Shown: positions 11,626 to 24,636, numbered from the stretch's first letter. The stretch is 64,000 nucleotides of DNA from Apostichopus japonicus (GCF_037975245.1 NC_092562.1:16364521-16428520); one strand, 5' to 3'. Made by a program: numbers and translations. The notes: generated by a model from the sequence alone, not told the origin.

Positions 11626-14600
11626 TTACAACAGTTTCATTGGAGTCACTTTCAGTTCTGCTGCCAACTCATTCTAAAAGGATAGGAAAATAAAATGTAA
11701 AAGAAATTTGAAATAGCAAAGAATTTTTCTTTTTACTAGAATGGGTAGTTGTTTCTTAGTGTCTTCCAACTGAGCTTTCAAGTCCTACAAGGGGGTGGTG
11801 ATTCTCAATAGACCTTATTCTGTTAAGGATGCGTGGCAGATTACTACACAGTGAAGCATGCATCAATATATATATATTCATCTAAAAGATTTAACTCTCT
11901 AATCCATTATTTGTTTTATCACCAATTGTGTACAATGGGAAAGGAAGTCTCCTATAAAGTCTTAAAAAGACTTAACAAAGTAGGAGACTCCCTGGAAGAA
12001 GAAAAAAAACAAAATGTGCAAATAAAAATAATACAGTACTGTATATACATAAAGATTAAATATACAGTAATAATGTCCTAATGATGCTGAGATGGATACG
12101 TGAATAGATTTATAATACTAGTGCCAGTTAATAAATTCCTTTTTCAAATGTCTGGTGAATGTGGGTTTTGAAGTTATAGGTTTCAAATTTTTTTGATAGA
12201 TCATTCCAAATTTGTATTGCTCTATTACGAAGACCGAATTTTCCTATGTTGCTATGGTAAAAATTGCAATGAGCATTGTTGGCTTGTCTTGTGTGATGGT
12301 TATGTAAGACTCTGTTACAACATATAAAGTCATTAAAAGTGACTGGCAGTAATCCATTCCATGCTTTGTAAGCAAAGGTAGCAACCTTGACTGTTATAAT
12401 ATCACCAAGTTTTAATAAATTTAGGGACTTGAATATTCCACTAGTATGTTCAAGTGGTGGGGCATTAGCAATGTGACGTATAGCCCTCTTTTGGAGAATA
12501 TTTAGGCGGTCAATGTTAACATTGTATGTACCAGACCAAATAGTTGTACAGTAGGATAGGTGTGGCAGAACTAATGTTTGATAAAGCATTCTAAGGACAT
12601 GCTTTGGGAGGAAATAATGACTATACAAAACCCACTAAGAGACAGGAAATGGATTTCATAAGAAGTTGTGCCTTTTTTTGGGCCTTTTTTAAGTAGTGGT
12701 AACCTCTAAAAGTTTGATTGATTCAGATAAAAACAGTGCCATTTGAATTAAAGCTCCTTTGGTCAAAGGTGAAGCCAAAGGTATGTTATCTTATAAAATC
12801 ACAGATGCAATCACAAGGTGAAATGGTGAAAAAAACACATAATTACTGTAAATCTCATAAGAATAAAAAATAAATTGGATTAGGCATGCCATTAAGAATC
12901 AATATATATATAATTAAAGTCACTCGATTGGATCCACATACCATATAAAAACATCTATGCAATCTTTACCTTTGAAGTTTTATCATGTTTACAAGATATT
13001 CAGACTTTGACCTACCATGACCCTTGACCTCCAGAAAAACAAAATCGTAGCATTCTTCTACCCACTTAGTTTCGATCCACACAGCTAGTATGAAGTGCCA
13101 TGCAGGTTTGGCCTTCAGACTTTATTGTGCTTACAAGATTTTCATAAACTTTCTACTTATGTTGACCTTAAATGACATTTAACTTTCCACCAATTTCAAT
13201 AGGGCACTTGAAGTCATCAAGGAAAGTCTACATACCAAAAAAATTGAAGTTCAACCAAGTTTTCCTTTTGGAGCTGTCTGTTTACAAGATTTTAAGACTT
13301 GACCACTATTGCCCTTAAATGACCTTTGACACCAATTTCAGTTTTAGAACAAAAAGTTCAGTCATGAGTTATCATATTGACAAGCAGTATACTGTAAGAT
13401 ACAGACAGACAGATCTACATACACATGCACACACACATACGCTACAACCAACCCATACAAACACCATACCTCTGAAATATAATCTATAGAGACCCGAATG
13501 GGATTGGATTATTAAACTCTATAGAATATATTTAGGCTTGTGTGAGTCTTACCATGGAAGTTATCAGATTTTTGTGGTAGGTAATACCGCCATCTTTATC
13601 CACTTTTGCCATGTGTTGCCGCTCAGGATCGCCAGCCACTAAGACTGGTTTGTCAGCTTCTGCCTATCAGTTAGAAATGAAGAAATATCTATGTCACAAA
13701 ACTGATGCAAGTAGGTTTAGAATTCTGGAAAACACAGTGAAACGAAGTAAAGCACGCTGTAAAGCTGATAGGGTACACACGATAATGATATTATAGCAAT
13801 TAAAACGTTTTTACTGTACTTTCCTGGAGGTTCTAACCAAATAATTTATTCTCAGATATTGAGCTGGGAAAGAGCTTAGAGGGTAAAAATACAATGACTA
13901 TTATTTGACTATTTAGCAAATTTTGGTGTATAAAGTACTAACAACTATTGAAGATGGTTGGTTGTCTCATTGTAAAACGTAAACTTCTGTTAAATGTACC
14001 TTATTAAAATGTACTTTATTAGATATACCCAGAACTGATGAGAAGGGACCAAGAGAGGAGGGGGGGGGGGGGGTTAGCCCCAGGCCTCAGGGTACTTATG
14101 GGGTATTCTATTCCGGGCATATTCTATTTTCATAATATATTAAATTATGGAAAAGGGACTTTAAAAAGAATGGAGGGGTGGGGGTGCCGGTCAGTGATAT
14201 AATGGTCCCCTGGGCCTACACCCTGGCTCTCTATGTTACTTGCATAGCTTACAAACTGTCTCGTAAAGGAAGAATTTCACATTTGAAGAAGCATACATCA
14301 GCTCCTGTGTCAAGTTCCATACAGACAGAAAAGTATAGTTAGATTATTAATAATCTGTTGAAAAGATGCTGGTATGAACTGGCCCACACTATTAGCAACA
14401 ACGTCAATAAGCGATACAGGAAAAGATGGCATTTGATGGTAGAGATATAAACAGAAATTACAAACAGGTGCTGGTTATTGAAATCTATAGCTTGATGGTG
14501 ACAATATCACGGCTGGAGTTTTAATACTTTTCAAAATCCTCAACACTGTATCTTACAAAATTAAGACAATTTCTGTAATTCTATTTCCTGGCAATGATAC

Positions 14601-17600
14601 AGATTAGATGAGTGGGGTTTATAGGCATTTCATAGAATTTTGGGGGATTCACAAATCTGGGATTCTACCGTACTTTTGACATCTACAAAGTCAACAAAAA
14701 TCAGAAAATAGCTTCCTGTTATTAAACAAACTTTGCCATTGATTCAGAGCAAAGAGCAGAAACGACTCAGAGAGTGTTAACAACCACTTTACAAATGGAT
14801 CATTTTGAAGAAATACAATTCTGTAACTAACGGAAGGTTGGCAATTCTGGGTTATACACAGTTCTGAGTATTGCAGTACAGCCTCAATGTACCAAAGCCA
14901 TTTTAAGACGACCTTCTGGTGATTTCAGACGACTGTTTTGTTGCCAGGCAACTGAAAGCTCAGCTCAAAAGTTGTCAAAACAACAACAATGCCATTATTT
15001 ACAGTTGATTGTAAACCACCAACCATATACCATTTGCATGTTATGTTTTGGAGTAGCTAACTTGCTCACCTTCCAGTGATGAGAACAATAAAATTCCTTT
15101 CAGTCCTCGAAACTGGCAAATTGAATGAAATAAAATCTAACATTCCTGACAAACCACTACCAGTCTATTTCTGCAAATCAGCATGATGTCTGCTGCATGG
15201 TCTGGGTGATGTGTTATCTGCACAGAACAATATTAAACTATAGTGTCTGGTATCATGCTTGATGTCTAGTCTTTTCCTTGAAAGACAGACAGAAAGACAG
15301 ACAGACAGACAGAGAAGTTGATTTGTGTAACCACGGCAACGTGGGCCCTTTCTAGTATACTTACCGGGTCCAGACCTCTGAGCATTCCCATAAAGTCACT
15401 GAGTCTATCTTCAAAACCGTCACAGAAACATGCAGGGTTGATGGCAGCAAACATCTGACCCTGGAAAAAAAAAAAAATTAAAAAAAATTAGGAATTTGTT
15501 TGCTACCTTTAAAGACTGTACAGAATCTCTTGAGACAAGATTTGTTCTATGCTGTGTTTTAATGCTTCAACATGAAGTGAAACGACTTACCCTCATAAAA
15601 CCTTTTTAACCATAAGTGATGCATGGTTGGGTAGTGTTAGTTAAACTTAATTGTGTACTGGTTTGTCAAAACCGCACACACACCTAAGTGCCGCGCAATT
15701 CAAACAGTCTGTCCCGCGGGTTACTGCAGTGCAGCAGCACATCTATGTGTCTTAATCAGGGATTTTCTATACTGTTCAGCTACTAACATGTGCCAGTAGG
15801 CTCAGTGAAATAAGATGTATTCACTCGGTTCTTAATATAGTGTGTAATATTGCTGTAATAGATGCATTTTCCTTCATTAAAACAGAGAAAGGTGGATTCA
15901 GTTACCAGGTCTGCCTCTTGTTGTGTGCTCATCCACTTACGAACATTGGGCCCGTAATGAGCGCCGCCGAGAATCCCGCAGAAAATTTCAACCAGGGCAG
16001 AGAGTCCGTAACCCTTGTAACCACCTAGTATCACAATAAAATATAAAAAAACTTTTCCTGAGCAATATGAAAAAATATTAGTATTTTTCCAGATTTAATA
16101 ATACTTTATACTATGAATCCATATCAGATCCCTCCTGCCCGATCCCCATGAAAATCTTGGAACGTCTCGTACTTTCACGATTGCGCCCCCAAATTCTTGA
16201 TCATGAGGACCCCCTGCAGTTTGCGTACAGGGAAAAGCGCTCTGTGGAAGATGCAATCTTGTTTTTTGTTGACTCCATGTATAGGCACTTGGATAGTCCT
16301 GGTAATTTTGCTAGAGTCCTATTTGTAGATTTTTCATCTGCATTCAACACCATCCTTCCACACAACTTAGTTGACAAAACGTGTGGTTATGGAATCAACT
16401 ATAATCTGACAAAGTGGGTGTTGGACTTCCTGACAAATAGGACACAGAGAGTATTTGTGAATGGCAGAGTTTCTAGCGATATTGTGATGAATACTGGTGC
16501 CCCACAAGGTTGTGTTTTATCACCCGTTCTTTTCACCCTCTATACCTCTGACTGTCGCAGCACACAATCCAACACGCATATTGTTAAATTTGTTGACGAC
16601 ACATGCATTTTAGGTCTTATTGAGAAGAGTGGTGACGAAACCGGGTATAGGCATGAAATATCCACCTTTACGAATTGGTGTGACGAAAACAGATTACAAC
16701 TGAATGTGTCTAAAACAAAGGAGCTTGTTGTTGATTTCCGGCGTAGGGGGCACCAACTAGAGAGAATTGAAATTAGGAACGAGCCAGTAGAACAAGTCCA
16801 TTCTTATAAGTATCTGGGAGTTTTCATTACTGATAAATTGGAGTGGGGTGAACATGTGAATACTGTTCTGGCCAAAACTCATCAACGTATGTTCTTTCTA
16901 CGGAAGCTCAATTTATTCAGACTAGACGCCTCTCTCATTTCTTTGTTCTACAATGCGGCCATCGAGACCATTATTACATTCTGCTTGGCTGCATGGGGTG
17001 GCAATACGACCGCTAGAGACATGGCTAAGATTAATACACTTGTTAGAAAAGCGAGGCGAGTTTGCCGGTCTGATGATCTCAGATCAGTAGATGAGCTGCT
17101 TGTCAGGGTAACTAAAAGAAATATTATGTCAATTACGTCGTCGGAACATCCTCTAGGAAATCAGGTTGATTATAGCAGTCGAACTGGCAGGCCAATTGTC
17201 ATCAGATGCCGGACAGAAAGATACAGACGTTCGTTCTTGCCAAGGGCCATTCTTAGTCTTGCCAACGAGTTTTGTAGGAAATAAGGTTTTTTTACTATAT
17301 GCCAGTACATGAATTTTTATTGTCTTAAGAAATGTATATATTATAAATCTTATGTTTTGATGTATTTTTGACTGTTTTATGTATGTTATACTGAGATGGA
17401 GTGAACTCCAATTCCTTTTATGGTCAATAAAGATTCTTATATCTTATATCTTATATTATATCTTATATCTACACCCCACCCCCTGTGACCTCTTAATGCA
17501 TAATTCCCTGTTGACCCAGTGGCATTTTACAACCTTGTTGTGTTAAGATTCTCTTATGCTTGTAACAAACTCGAGGTCACTGTAGCACAGACTTAGAAAC

Positions 17601-20600
17601 CAAAAAGCTGTCTAAACATTGGCCACTGAAGAATACTGTTGGTTTGGTCGGTATTCAATACACAATATGGTCAATTCCAATGCCAAGATCATCATCCCCT
17701 TAACAATACCAAGAATGATCAACTTTTGGATGCCATTATTTACTATAAACCATAAATCCAGCATTTCAACTCTATTTTCTAGTTTTAAGCAATTTTGTCA
17801 AAATATATATATGTGCATTATTGAAAGAAGTATTGATATTAATAATGCTATGGCAACAAGCCTAGTTTGGTATTGCTATTTGCCCTATGAGACCCTCATA
17901 ATCAAGGTAGAGTGTAACATGAGATAGTGTGATGCAATGATATATACATAGCAGATCATGATAAAGTGTTCATTAAACATTAATCAATTTTTTTATTACA
18001 TTCATACATCATTTCCAGACTGATAAAGGATGTTAGCAAACACCAACCAAAGATAACTGCCATTTTATCTTCTCTCTGCAAGCTTCTTACTCTGCTGATA
18101 CTGTAATACCAGCACAATTCTTACAATACATGCCATACGATATATACTTGTAACACAAATATATATTAAACAGCCCTCATACTTTACAGACATGAAGTAA
18201 TGAAGCAATCTAGTTTCATACTGTGTCCACAGGAGTCTATTCAATAACTTATTGTGCGATGCGTCTCATTTAGGATTACATATTATATGGTGTCCATATA
18301 ATGACAGTTTGCATGGGTGTATCTCTATTTGCACTTTAAATTAGGTAAACTATCTCTTTGTGTATTCTAAGAAGTATTTACCAAAATGTAGCAAAGGCAA
18401 AGCGAAACATGTTTTCATCCGGGTAGACTTTATTATGTAGAAGTAGATCAGCCATGTCATATGTTATTGCACTACAAAAATTAAAAAAAAAGCTCAATGT
18501 ACCGGTAATCTCTGGTCCTCCAAGAGGTTGAAGGCATCCCCCCCTGTCCGTGACATCTCTCGGATCTTCTGAGCTGACACCATCCGCACCCTGGCCCCAT
18601 CCTAAAGGCATCTTCTCATTTTTACGCTTTTGCATCTCAATCTATTAAAAAAGTAAATCACATTTTTTGCCCTTAAATGTCAGTCTTAATAATCATTTCA
18701 CTCAAATATCGGTACTTGCATAGTTTCCTAATAATACTCTCTCTGTCTGTCTGAGTTTTATTAATGAGTCAAAGGTACCAGTCTACTTTACAAATTAATA
18801 ACATAAACTAGAAACCAGACTCATAATTGAATATGATATTACGTTTATAGAGAAATGCTGCTAATGGATATCTATATATTAATGTGACTTTTAATGTAAA
18901 GTACACCAACTCATTCTTAAGTAATTTTTGAAATTCATTCCTAGCTATTACAAAATAGGTTTTCAAAGCCAAACTTGACACTCTTCAATACATTACACAT
19001 GTAAACAAAACATAGTGATTCTCCCATGATTAAATCTTTCAAATATGTATTCTTTATGATCTTTCTTGAGCTATATATGGGAATGTTTGCAACATATTAC
19101 ATTTTTTACCTTTAGCAATAAGTGTCACTACCAGAAGTAAAAAATGTGATCCTCTGACTGCGGGGGTCACTTCTCAGATATTTTCACCAAACGAAACTTA
19201 ACGAGTTACGTGAGTGACGAATTTGATTTTTTTTCTTCTCTCTTCTGAACAGTTATTCACCCAGACACTTTCCATACTAGCGTTGCATCACATGCAAAAA
19301 GCAATCTGAGAAATTTGACAATTTTGGACTTTAACAACATATATATCATGGAAAGAAAATCAACCAACCTTTTGATATGTGATTTTGGTACATGGAGAAA
19401 ATATATGAAAATATGTAAAAGTGACACAAAAATTGACTCACAAAGCTGCTTTTTACTAGCTTTTTGTAGCTTTCATTCACAATTTAAATACTACGACAAC
19501 TCTGCATGTTATAAACACCTGAATATATACTGTGACCATCTATTGTGGGAGCTTTGTGGTCAAGTGGTTAAGGCAGTGGACTTGCGATCTAGGGATTGCA
19601 GGTTCGAGTCCTGGCCAGATCATTACGTTGTGTCCTTGGGCAAGGTACTTTATCTCCATTGCCTCTCTTCACCCAGGTGTAGAAATAGGGACCTGTGAGA
19701 TAAAACAGTCAGCTGGGCACGGTTTAGCTGCTGCCATGTGGAGGGATTGTCTCTATGTTTGACATGTTATCGTTGACCGGGTAATATTGTAAAGCGCTTT
19801 GTGTCTTTGGGAAAGGCGCTATATCAAAAAAAAATCTATGAAATAATTAAACTCACCTTTCCAAGCGCCACAGTTGTGGTTGCCATGTCAAGTACAAAAG
19901 AATCACCATCTTTGCCCGGAGCAGAAAAGCTCATTGGATTTGTGCCCAGGACAGCCTCCTTGGACCTTGTAGGTGCACTCAGAGGTGAGGTATTAGTCAT
20001 ACTGATACCCTGAAAGAAAGGAAATCATCAAAGCCAAGAGGTGGGTAGAACAGAGATATGAATTATAATGTAGGTAATGACTTTGTGTTGACATACATGC
20101 ATCAAGGCTCCCCCCCCCAACCCACAAAAAGTGAAAATGGCTTTGGCATGCAACAATGTACCTACGGTTCTTAATTGATTTTTGCTCTAAATTTTTTCCC
20201 CTCCAATTTTGCTGATCAAGGTAGATTGATGAAAATAAATTGCAACAGAATTTAAACAAATAAAGGTGTAGGTGGCTATTCTTTCTTTTTTTTTTTTAGC
20301 TAGTACTAGGTCAAACCTGTGTGCTGGTTTAGGGATAAGGTGTAAATGTATGTACACAGTGCCTTTTTTGCTATGCATGAAAGTTTGGTTGGTTTTAAGC
20401 TTTTTTTTTTTTTATAGTTTTCCTGGTATTTATTCTCACCGCATTTTCCCGCCTCACCCCACACCATCTCCTCCAGGTTGAGTTTGCATGCCTATAAGTA
20501 AAAGCTGACAATAAGCAACAAAAATGTCATTTTCAATGGTACACTGTATAGATCTCACAGATACTACAGTACTTACCATAAGACCTTGGTCTAGAGCTCT

Positions 20601-23600
20601 CAAGCTATACCAACCAGCAATTCCATAATGATTGGAACCTGCCAAATTAAAAAAAAATATATATATAGATTAGATAGTTTAATTTAGATATGCCATAGTG
20701 TGACCACTGACCAGCACCATTTGCAGGAAAAGTCATGGTACAACCCCCCCCCTCCCCTCCCCTCCCCCAAAAGACATTTAGTTTAATGAAAAACAAAGGA
20801 GAAGCATAGACGTGTTTTGTTAATTACTTTTATTAGTATCAGCTACAATATCTGCACTGTACTCATCAAGGAAGATATATTGGAATGAGGTTTAAAGAAA
20901 CTAATTTCCTTCCTTGAGGTATATTATTTAAAAGGTTTCATACAGTACTTTAATATTCAGTATGGTGACTCTAACAATATGAAGATGTTGACTCAACATG
21001 ACCTTTCACCTTCAACCTGTGCCAAGGTCATCCATCTTTTTTCTACTAAACTAAACTAAACTATCTAACTCAAAGGATGATATACAATTACAAAGATGAA
21101 GTGAGAAGTTCAACCCTGGTGTACATCTTGAGTTATCATCAATTACAGCCACATACCGAGGACTTGATGTCAGTTATATATTTAATCTGTACACACACAG
21201 GCCTAGAATTTCACAATTACAGTCATATACCTTGAGGGTTTAATGTCAGTTTTATATTTAATCTGTACACACACAGGCCTAGAATTTCACAATTACAGTC
21301 ACATACCTTGAGTGTTTGATGTCTGTTATGTATATAATCTGTACACAGTGACACACAGGCCAAGAATTTCACAATTTTTGGCCACTTGTTAAAACATGAT
21401 ACAGTAGTTGCTTAATATATAAACTTCACATGCTAAAATGATGACATTTACCTTTAGCAACAACCCATCCAATGCCGGCATCTTTAGCTTTCTTGATAGC
21501 CAGATCCATACAGAAGTTACCGACCACTGGTCCAAGGAGATTCTTGCCATCCACCCAAGCAGTTCCGGCTGATTCTTTTAAGATTTGGGGCTCTCCATCC
21601 TTCTCTGTGATCTTTGCCTGGATGTCACGCACGTACATTGCTGAAATTTGACCAAATATGACGTTATTATTATCACATGATGACACCACTACTGATTTCA
21701 ATAACGTTTAATCTGCTAATGAGCTACAACAATAGCAACAGCAATTTCAAAAGACAGAATGAATCCTTATAATGGAAATGTGATGAACGATGCAAATTGT
21801 GTTAACCTTTGACTTGAACCGTAAATGTCAGAATTTCATTTTAGAAAAAATTTAAGCATCTGGGTCCATCAATTTAAAAGTTCTGTGCAAGTAAACTCAG
21901 TTTTTACAGAATTGCCCACAGACACTAGCAGGTACAGCTGAATGACAGAACTAAACCACTGTTGAAGCAAATCGAATCACCAAAATATTTAAACAATTTT
22001 TAAATGTGAAATGGGGCATTTCTGATGTAATTTTAGGCCATAAAGTTAGTTGGCACACATGCTTGTGCTAATAACTCCTTTAACTTTTGTGGGGGTTGGA
22101 AGGGAGGGTGTACATCCACACCCCCCCCCCCCTCACAACCCTGAATCCACCTCTGACCACAGTGCAAAATCAGAGACCACCCAACGTATGTCATTCACAC
22201 AGGATAGGAGAACAGAGTAACTGCAAAGTAACTATTGTATGTCATCTGCAAAATTGGTGACAGGTTTCAAAGAATTTTTCATGTGGAAAGTCTAGATTTT
22301 TCTAATCCCCAAGTGTGAGTGTAATATAATGGCCAAAGCCATAAATTTATCTGGCAGATTAGTAAACTTGGCTCTGGCAATTACTACTTTGATTAATCTG
22401 GTCACACTGTCGATGACTTACTATTCTGCTGGTCGCAGACACATCACTTTCACACACATCATTTTTCATAATGTACACATGGCTAGAGTGAAAACGCTGT
22501 GTGGATTGATTTGTATATGGATGTATATGAAATGGTTCAACAAGTTTTTGTGAAGATAGTCGCAATCCTTCATTTTGAACGTTTTAAAAAATCTGTCTGT
22601 CTCCACTTCTCTCTCTTTCTCTCTCTCTCTGACTGAACACTTTGTCATTGTGAATGATGATCTCAATTATATTGCTTCAAAGAACTTTCATTTTTTCTTC
22701 TAATTTTATTCCTTGTGTTCATGAGGCTGTGGACATATGTGACCTCTTTGAAAAGGCCATCATTTCAAAGAACATGGTGGTCTAAAATTAATTCATAGTT
22801 GGTATGTGGATCCACCTTTTTAAGTATAAGAGCCCTTTTTTCTGTAGGTCAAATAAAATTTGAGGTCACCAGAATTTGCAATGTGAAACCTTGGGTATAT
22901 ATTGTCTCTAAAAGTAAACCTTGAATAAATGTTCTCCAAGTAATGTAAGGAAGCCCTATGCCTAATATTGGTTTGCTAATGTACACTGCATGGTTATCCC
23001 TCTGCCAGATTTCCTGAACTATCTATCACCTGTAGCAGATAGTTGAGCTTGGATGCTGATTGGGTTAAAAAGATAACACGATTTCATGCTATTATGCAAT
23101 ATCAGTTAAAATTGCTCATTATGACATACAAACTTGAAGATCTATGCATTATTTCCTCTCTCTTCAGTATTTTTGTAGTGAGTTGGTTCAATTGTGATAT
23201 TTTGATACGGATATCCCGCAAGATGCCTTGTTTCTGGCACCAGTATCTCATACCCTCAACCATATAGCATCAAATGCACATATTTATCGCATACACAGGT
23301 CTGTCTTGTTGTGTAAATGACAAGTTGTTCAAATGGAACAACTCTCTAAGTGTGCATGAAAAATCGTGCAAACTCGAGACAACTCACTTACACGCTGCGA
23401 TTACGGGCGTAGTGTAATATGCTCTACTAAATTTGTACGTCAAGTTGCTCACGATTCAGTTTCTGCAAAAACACGATCAATTCACACAGGAAAATTGTGT
23501 CGCGTAAATGAGCCTTACTTCTTTCACTAGATTGCTAGGCTGCAAGCACGTGCCTGCATTTCAACAATGCTGGTGAAATATCAGTGACAAATGGTGGCAC

Positions 23601-23857
23601 TGAACTCATAGACATAAGCTGTGCTAACGTTAGGCTTAATAGTAGTTTAACCAGTGTGAGTGTGAGGCCTAGGCCTATACATACTTACGAAGCCGGTTCA
23701 ATCCATGACTAAAGTGACCCCTGTAATCAGCAGCAAAGAGAACCTCGGATAACTGTCTTCCGTGATCCTTATTAGCTCCAGCTGATTGCATACACGCTTC
23801 GCAAAATTTCAAAACCTCCGCTTTTGGGATTTGAACGTGGAGTGAATCTGTAGACAT
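11626..23857 (-). CDS. Malate/L-lactate dehydrogenase, Ldh_2 family (YjmC/AllD-like oxidoreductase), 361 aa, nine exons
   Basis: An NAD(P)H-dependent 2-hydroxy/2-oxo acid oxidoreductase; the substrate (malate, lactate, ureidoglycolate or other) cannot be read from sequence. Coding exons: 23857-23689, 21640-21452, 20638-20577, 20009-19857, 18641-18503, 16024-15906, 15460-15365, 13663-13553, 11673-11626. They sum to 1086 bases and every junction keeps frame with GT-AG introns. The protein starts MSTDSLHVQIPKAEV. It carries the family's SHG motif (residues 50-52, RGHFSHGLNRL), SNHYG with H123, NPMSFSAPG, LDMATTTVALGK, GGYKGYGL (from 238), FAAINPACF and VLVAGDPERQHM, then GGITYHKN, and ends NELAAELKVTPMKLL. 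The length is typical of the family. There is no signal peptide, so it is probably cytosolic. The weakest donor is exon 5 (GTACAT). Introns contain LINE and SINE insertions. A CCAAT-like box (GACCAATC at 24200-24193) lies about 340 bp upstream of the start codon. Confidence 0.93.
12128..12628 (-). pseudogene. Non-LTR retrotransposon fragment, C-terminal end of the reverse-transcriptase ORF
   Basis: The open frame reads YQTLVLPHLSYCTTIWSG, then LNILQKRAIRHIANAP, LGDIITVKVATFAYKAWNG, and ends with an RNRAIQIWNDLSKKF-like segment. This is the post-catalytic thumb/tail region typical of CR1/L2/jockey-type LINE ORF2 proteins. The palm motifs (A, B and the [FY]xDD box) are missing, so the copy is strongly 5'-truncated. 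It lies in intron 8 of the dehydrogenase gene, in the same orientation as that gene. Confidence 0.85.
12940..13350. repeat. Imperfect tandem repeat, about 143 bp unit, three diverged copies
   Basis: The motif tttacaagat followed by a (t)ttgacc/gacctt segment recurs at about 12985, 13130 and 13272. Each copy is preceded by a similar tttgaagtttta or ttcagacttta stretch and followed by an aaatgacctttgac-like stretch. The copies are diverged. A (gaca)n/(caca)n tract follows at 13400-13440. All of it is intronic. Confidence 0.6.
16135..17470 (+). mobile_element. 5'-truncated LINE (Rex1/CR1-like) with 3' microsatellite tail
   Basis: An antisense insertion in intron 5 of the dehydrogenase gene, starting abruptly inside the reverse transcriptase. 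After the ORF stop there is about 150 bp of 3' UTR, then gtcaataaagattct and a (tcttata)n-like tail at about 17433-17470. Short tandem repeats at the 3' end are usual for CR1/L2/Rex-type LINEs. The left boundary is set by loss of similarity to RT and is approximate. I did not find a convincing target duplication. Confidence 0.85.
16148..17284 (+). CDS. LINE reverse transcriptase, N-terminally truncated, open to its stop (378 aa visible)
   Basis: Reverse transcriptase of a non-LTR retrotransposon, which would copy element RNA at a nicked target. Visible motifs, counted from the first Met: KILERLVLSRLRP near the N-terminus, motif A FVDFSSAFNT with D61, motif B GAPQGCVLSPVLFTLY, motif C KFVDDT with D150/D151, then WCDENRLQLNVSKTKELVVDF and YKYLGVFITD, and a C-terminal RNRA-type tail ending ANEFCRK. 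There is no endonuclease domain because the copy is 5'-truncated. Both catalytic aspartates are present and the frame has no stop, so the insertion is young. Motif C has V where FADD is common. It is unlikely to be expressed as a functional protein. Confidence 0.9.
   Translation: MKILERLVLSRLRPQILDHEDPLQFAYREKRSVEDAILFFVDSMYRHLDSPGNFARVLFVDFSSAFNTILPHNLVDKTCGYGINYNLTKWVLDFLTNRTQRVFVNGRVSSDIVMNTGAPQGCVLSPVLFTLYTSDCRSTQSNTHIVKFVDDTCILGLIEKSGDETGYRHEISTFTNWCDENRLQLNVSKTKELVVDFRRRGHQLERIEIRNEPVEQVHSYKYLGVFITDKLEWGEHVNTVLAKTHQRMFFLRKLNLFRLDASLISLFYNAAIETIITFCLAAWGGNTTARDMAKINTLVRKARRVCRSDDLRSVDELLVRVTKRNIMSITSSEHPLGNQVDYSSRTGRPIVIRCRTERYRRSFLPRAILSLANEFCRK
17471..18502. other. Intron 5 of the Ldh_2 gene, right part; nothing further recognised
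   Basis: AT-rich intron sequence between the LINE tail and exon 5. The open frame at 17619-17927 has no family signature. Confidence 0.4.
19546..19834 (+). mobile_element. tRNA-derived SINE
   Basis: The head has RNA polymerase III promoter boxes: A box TGGTCAAGTGG at 19557-19567 and B box GGTTCGAGTCC at 19601-19611, correctly spaced for a tRNA-like head. A body follows with tgtccttgggcaaggtac and a 3' part gtaaagcgctttgtg...aaaggcgctatat, then an A-rich tail ending at 19834. The body resembles a conserved SINE core seen in several marine deuterostomes, from memory only. It lies in intron 4 of the dehydrogenase gene, antisense to it, and its tail stops 22 bp from the end of exon 4. Confidence 0.88.
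21135..21377. repeat. Tandem repeat, about 75 bp unit, about three copies
   Basis: aattacag starts at 21141, 21215 and 21291 (spacing 74 and 76). Each copy continues with cataccttgag-like, atgtcagtt, ttaatctgtacacacacagg and cctagaatttcaca segments. It sits in intron 2 of the dehydrogenase gene, just downstream of exon 2. Confidence 0.9.
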
Positions 23858-24481
23858 TTTCCTTTTCGTTATATTGTCAACAAGAACACAAGAAATGAAA
23901 AGGTCGCCGTGTACTAGTACCAGCGTAATCAGAAGTTATATCAACACGCCTACCAAGAACAACTACCAGATAAGCATAGGCTCACCGTACTAGGTCTAGA
24001 CTAATAAGGAATGTTGTTGGCGTGATTGTATTTCACGATTATGCATGCTAAGAACGTAAACTAAGCTGAATAGTTTTCCCAGCTGTTAACAAAGCTATCA
24101 TTCGCAGTACCTAACCCCCTGAGATCTACGTGAAAATGTCGCTGAACTGACTCGTATCGACAATCACAAATGTTGTGGAAGGTCTGCTTTGTGATTGGTC
24201 ATACCGTACAGTACGACATCGCTTCTGGGCAGAGCCCCATTACCTCGCTGCAAGTACCCTGGAAGCGAGGTTATGAGCTACCCTGGGATAACTCAATCGC
24301 CTCCAATTGTAAATTAATGTTAAACTAGGCTAGGATAAGTAGGCCTATGTGGGCAAATTCACCCCTTCGGAAAGTTTGGTGGCTTTGGTTAGCAGGGGGG
24401 GGGGGGGGGGTAAGACAAGGGCCAAGTCCATCATTTTCCAAAGGAAATTAGAGGATGAAATGTATATTTGCAAGTGCAAAA

Positions 24482-24482
24482 C

Positions 24483-24513
<31 letters not shown>

Positions 24514-24523
24514 AATGAAAATC

Positions 24524-24575
<52 letters not shown>

Positions 24576-24582
24576 GAAAATC

Positions 24583-24636
<54 letters not shown>

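Noticed and set aside
15266-15454. A longer exon 7 of the dehydrogenase running into a SVCLSVFLSVF tail
   Set aside because: The family match stops at LRGLDP, where a GTAAGT donor occurs; the rest is intronic (gaca)n repeat. The true continuation is the exon at 13663-13553.
19557-19611. A functional tRNA gene in the dehydrogenase intron
   Set aside because: A/B boxes are followed by a SINE core and an A-rich tail rather than a tRNA acceptor stem.
24349-24573. Coding frame with IYIYIY repeats
   Set aside because: It is a translation of the (TA)n microsatellite.
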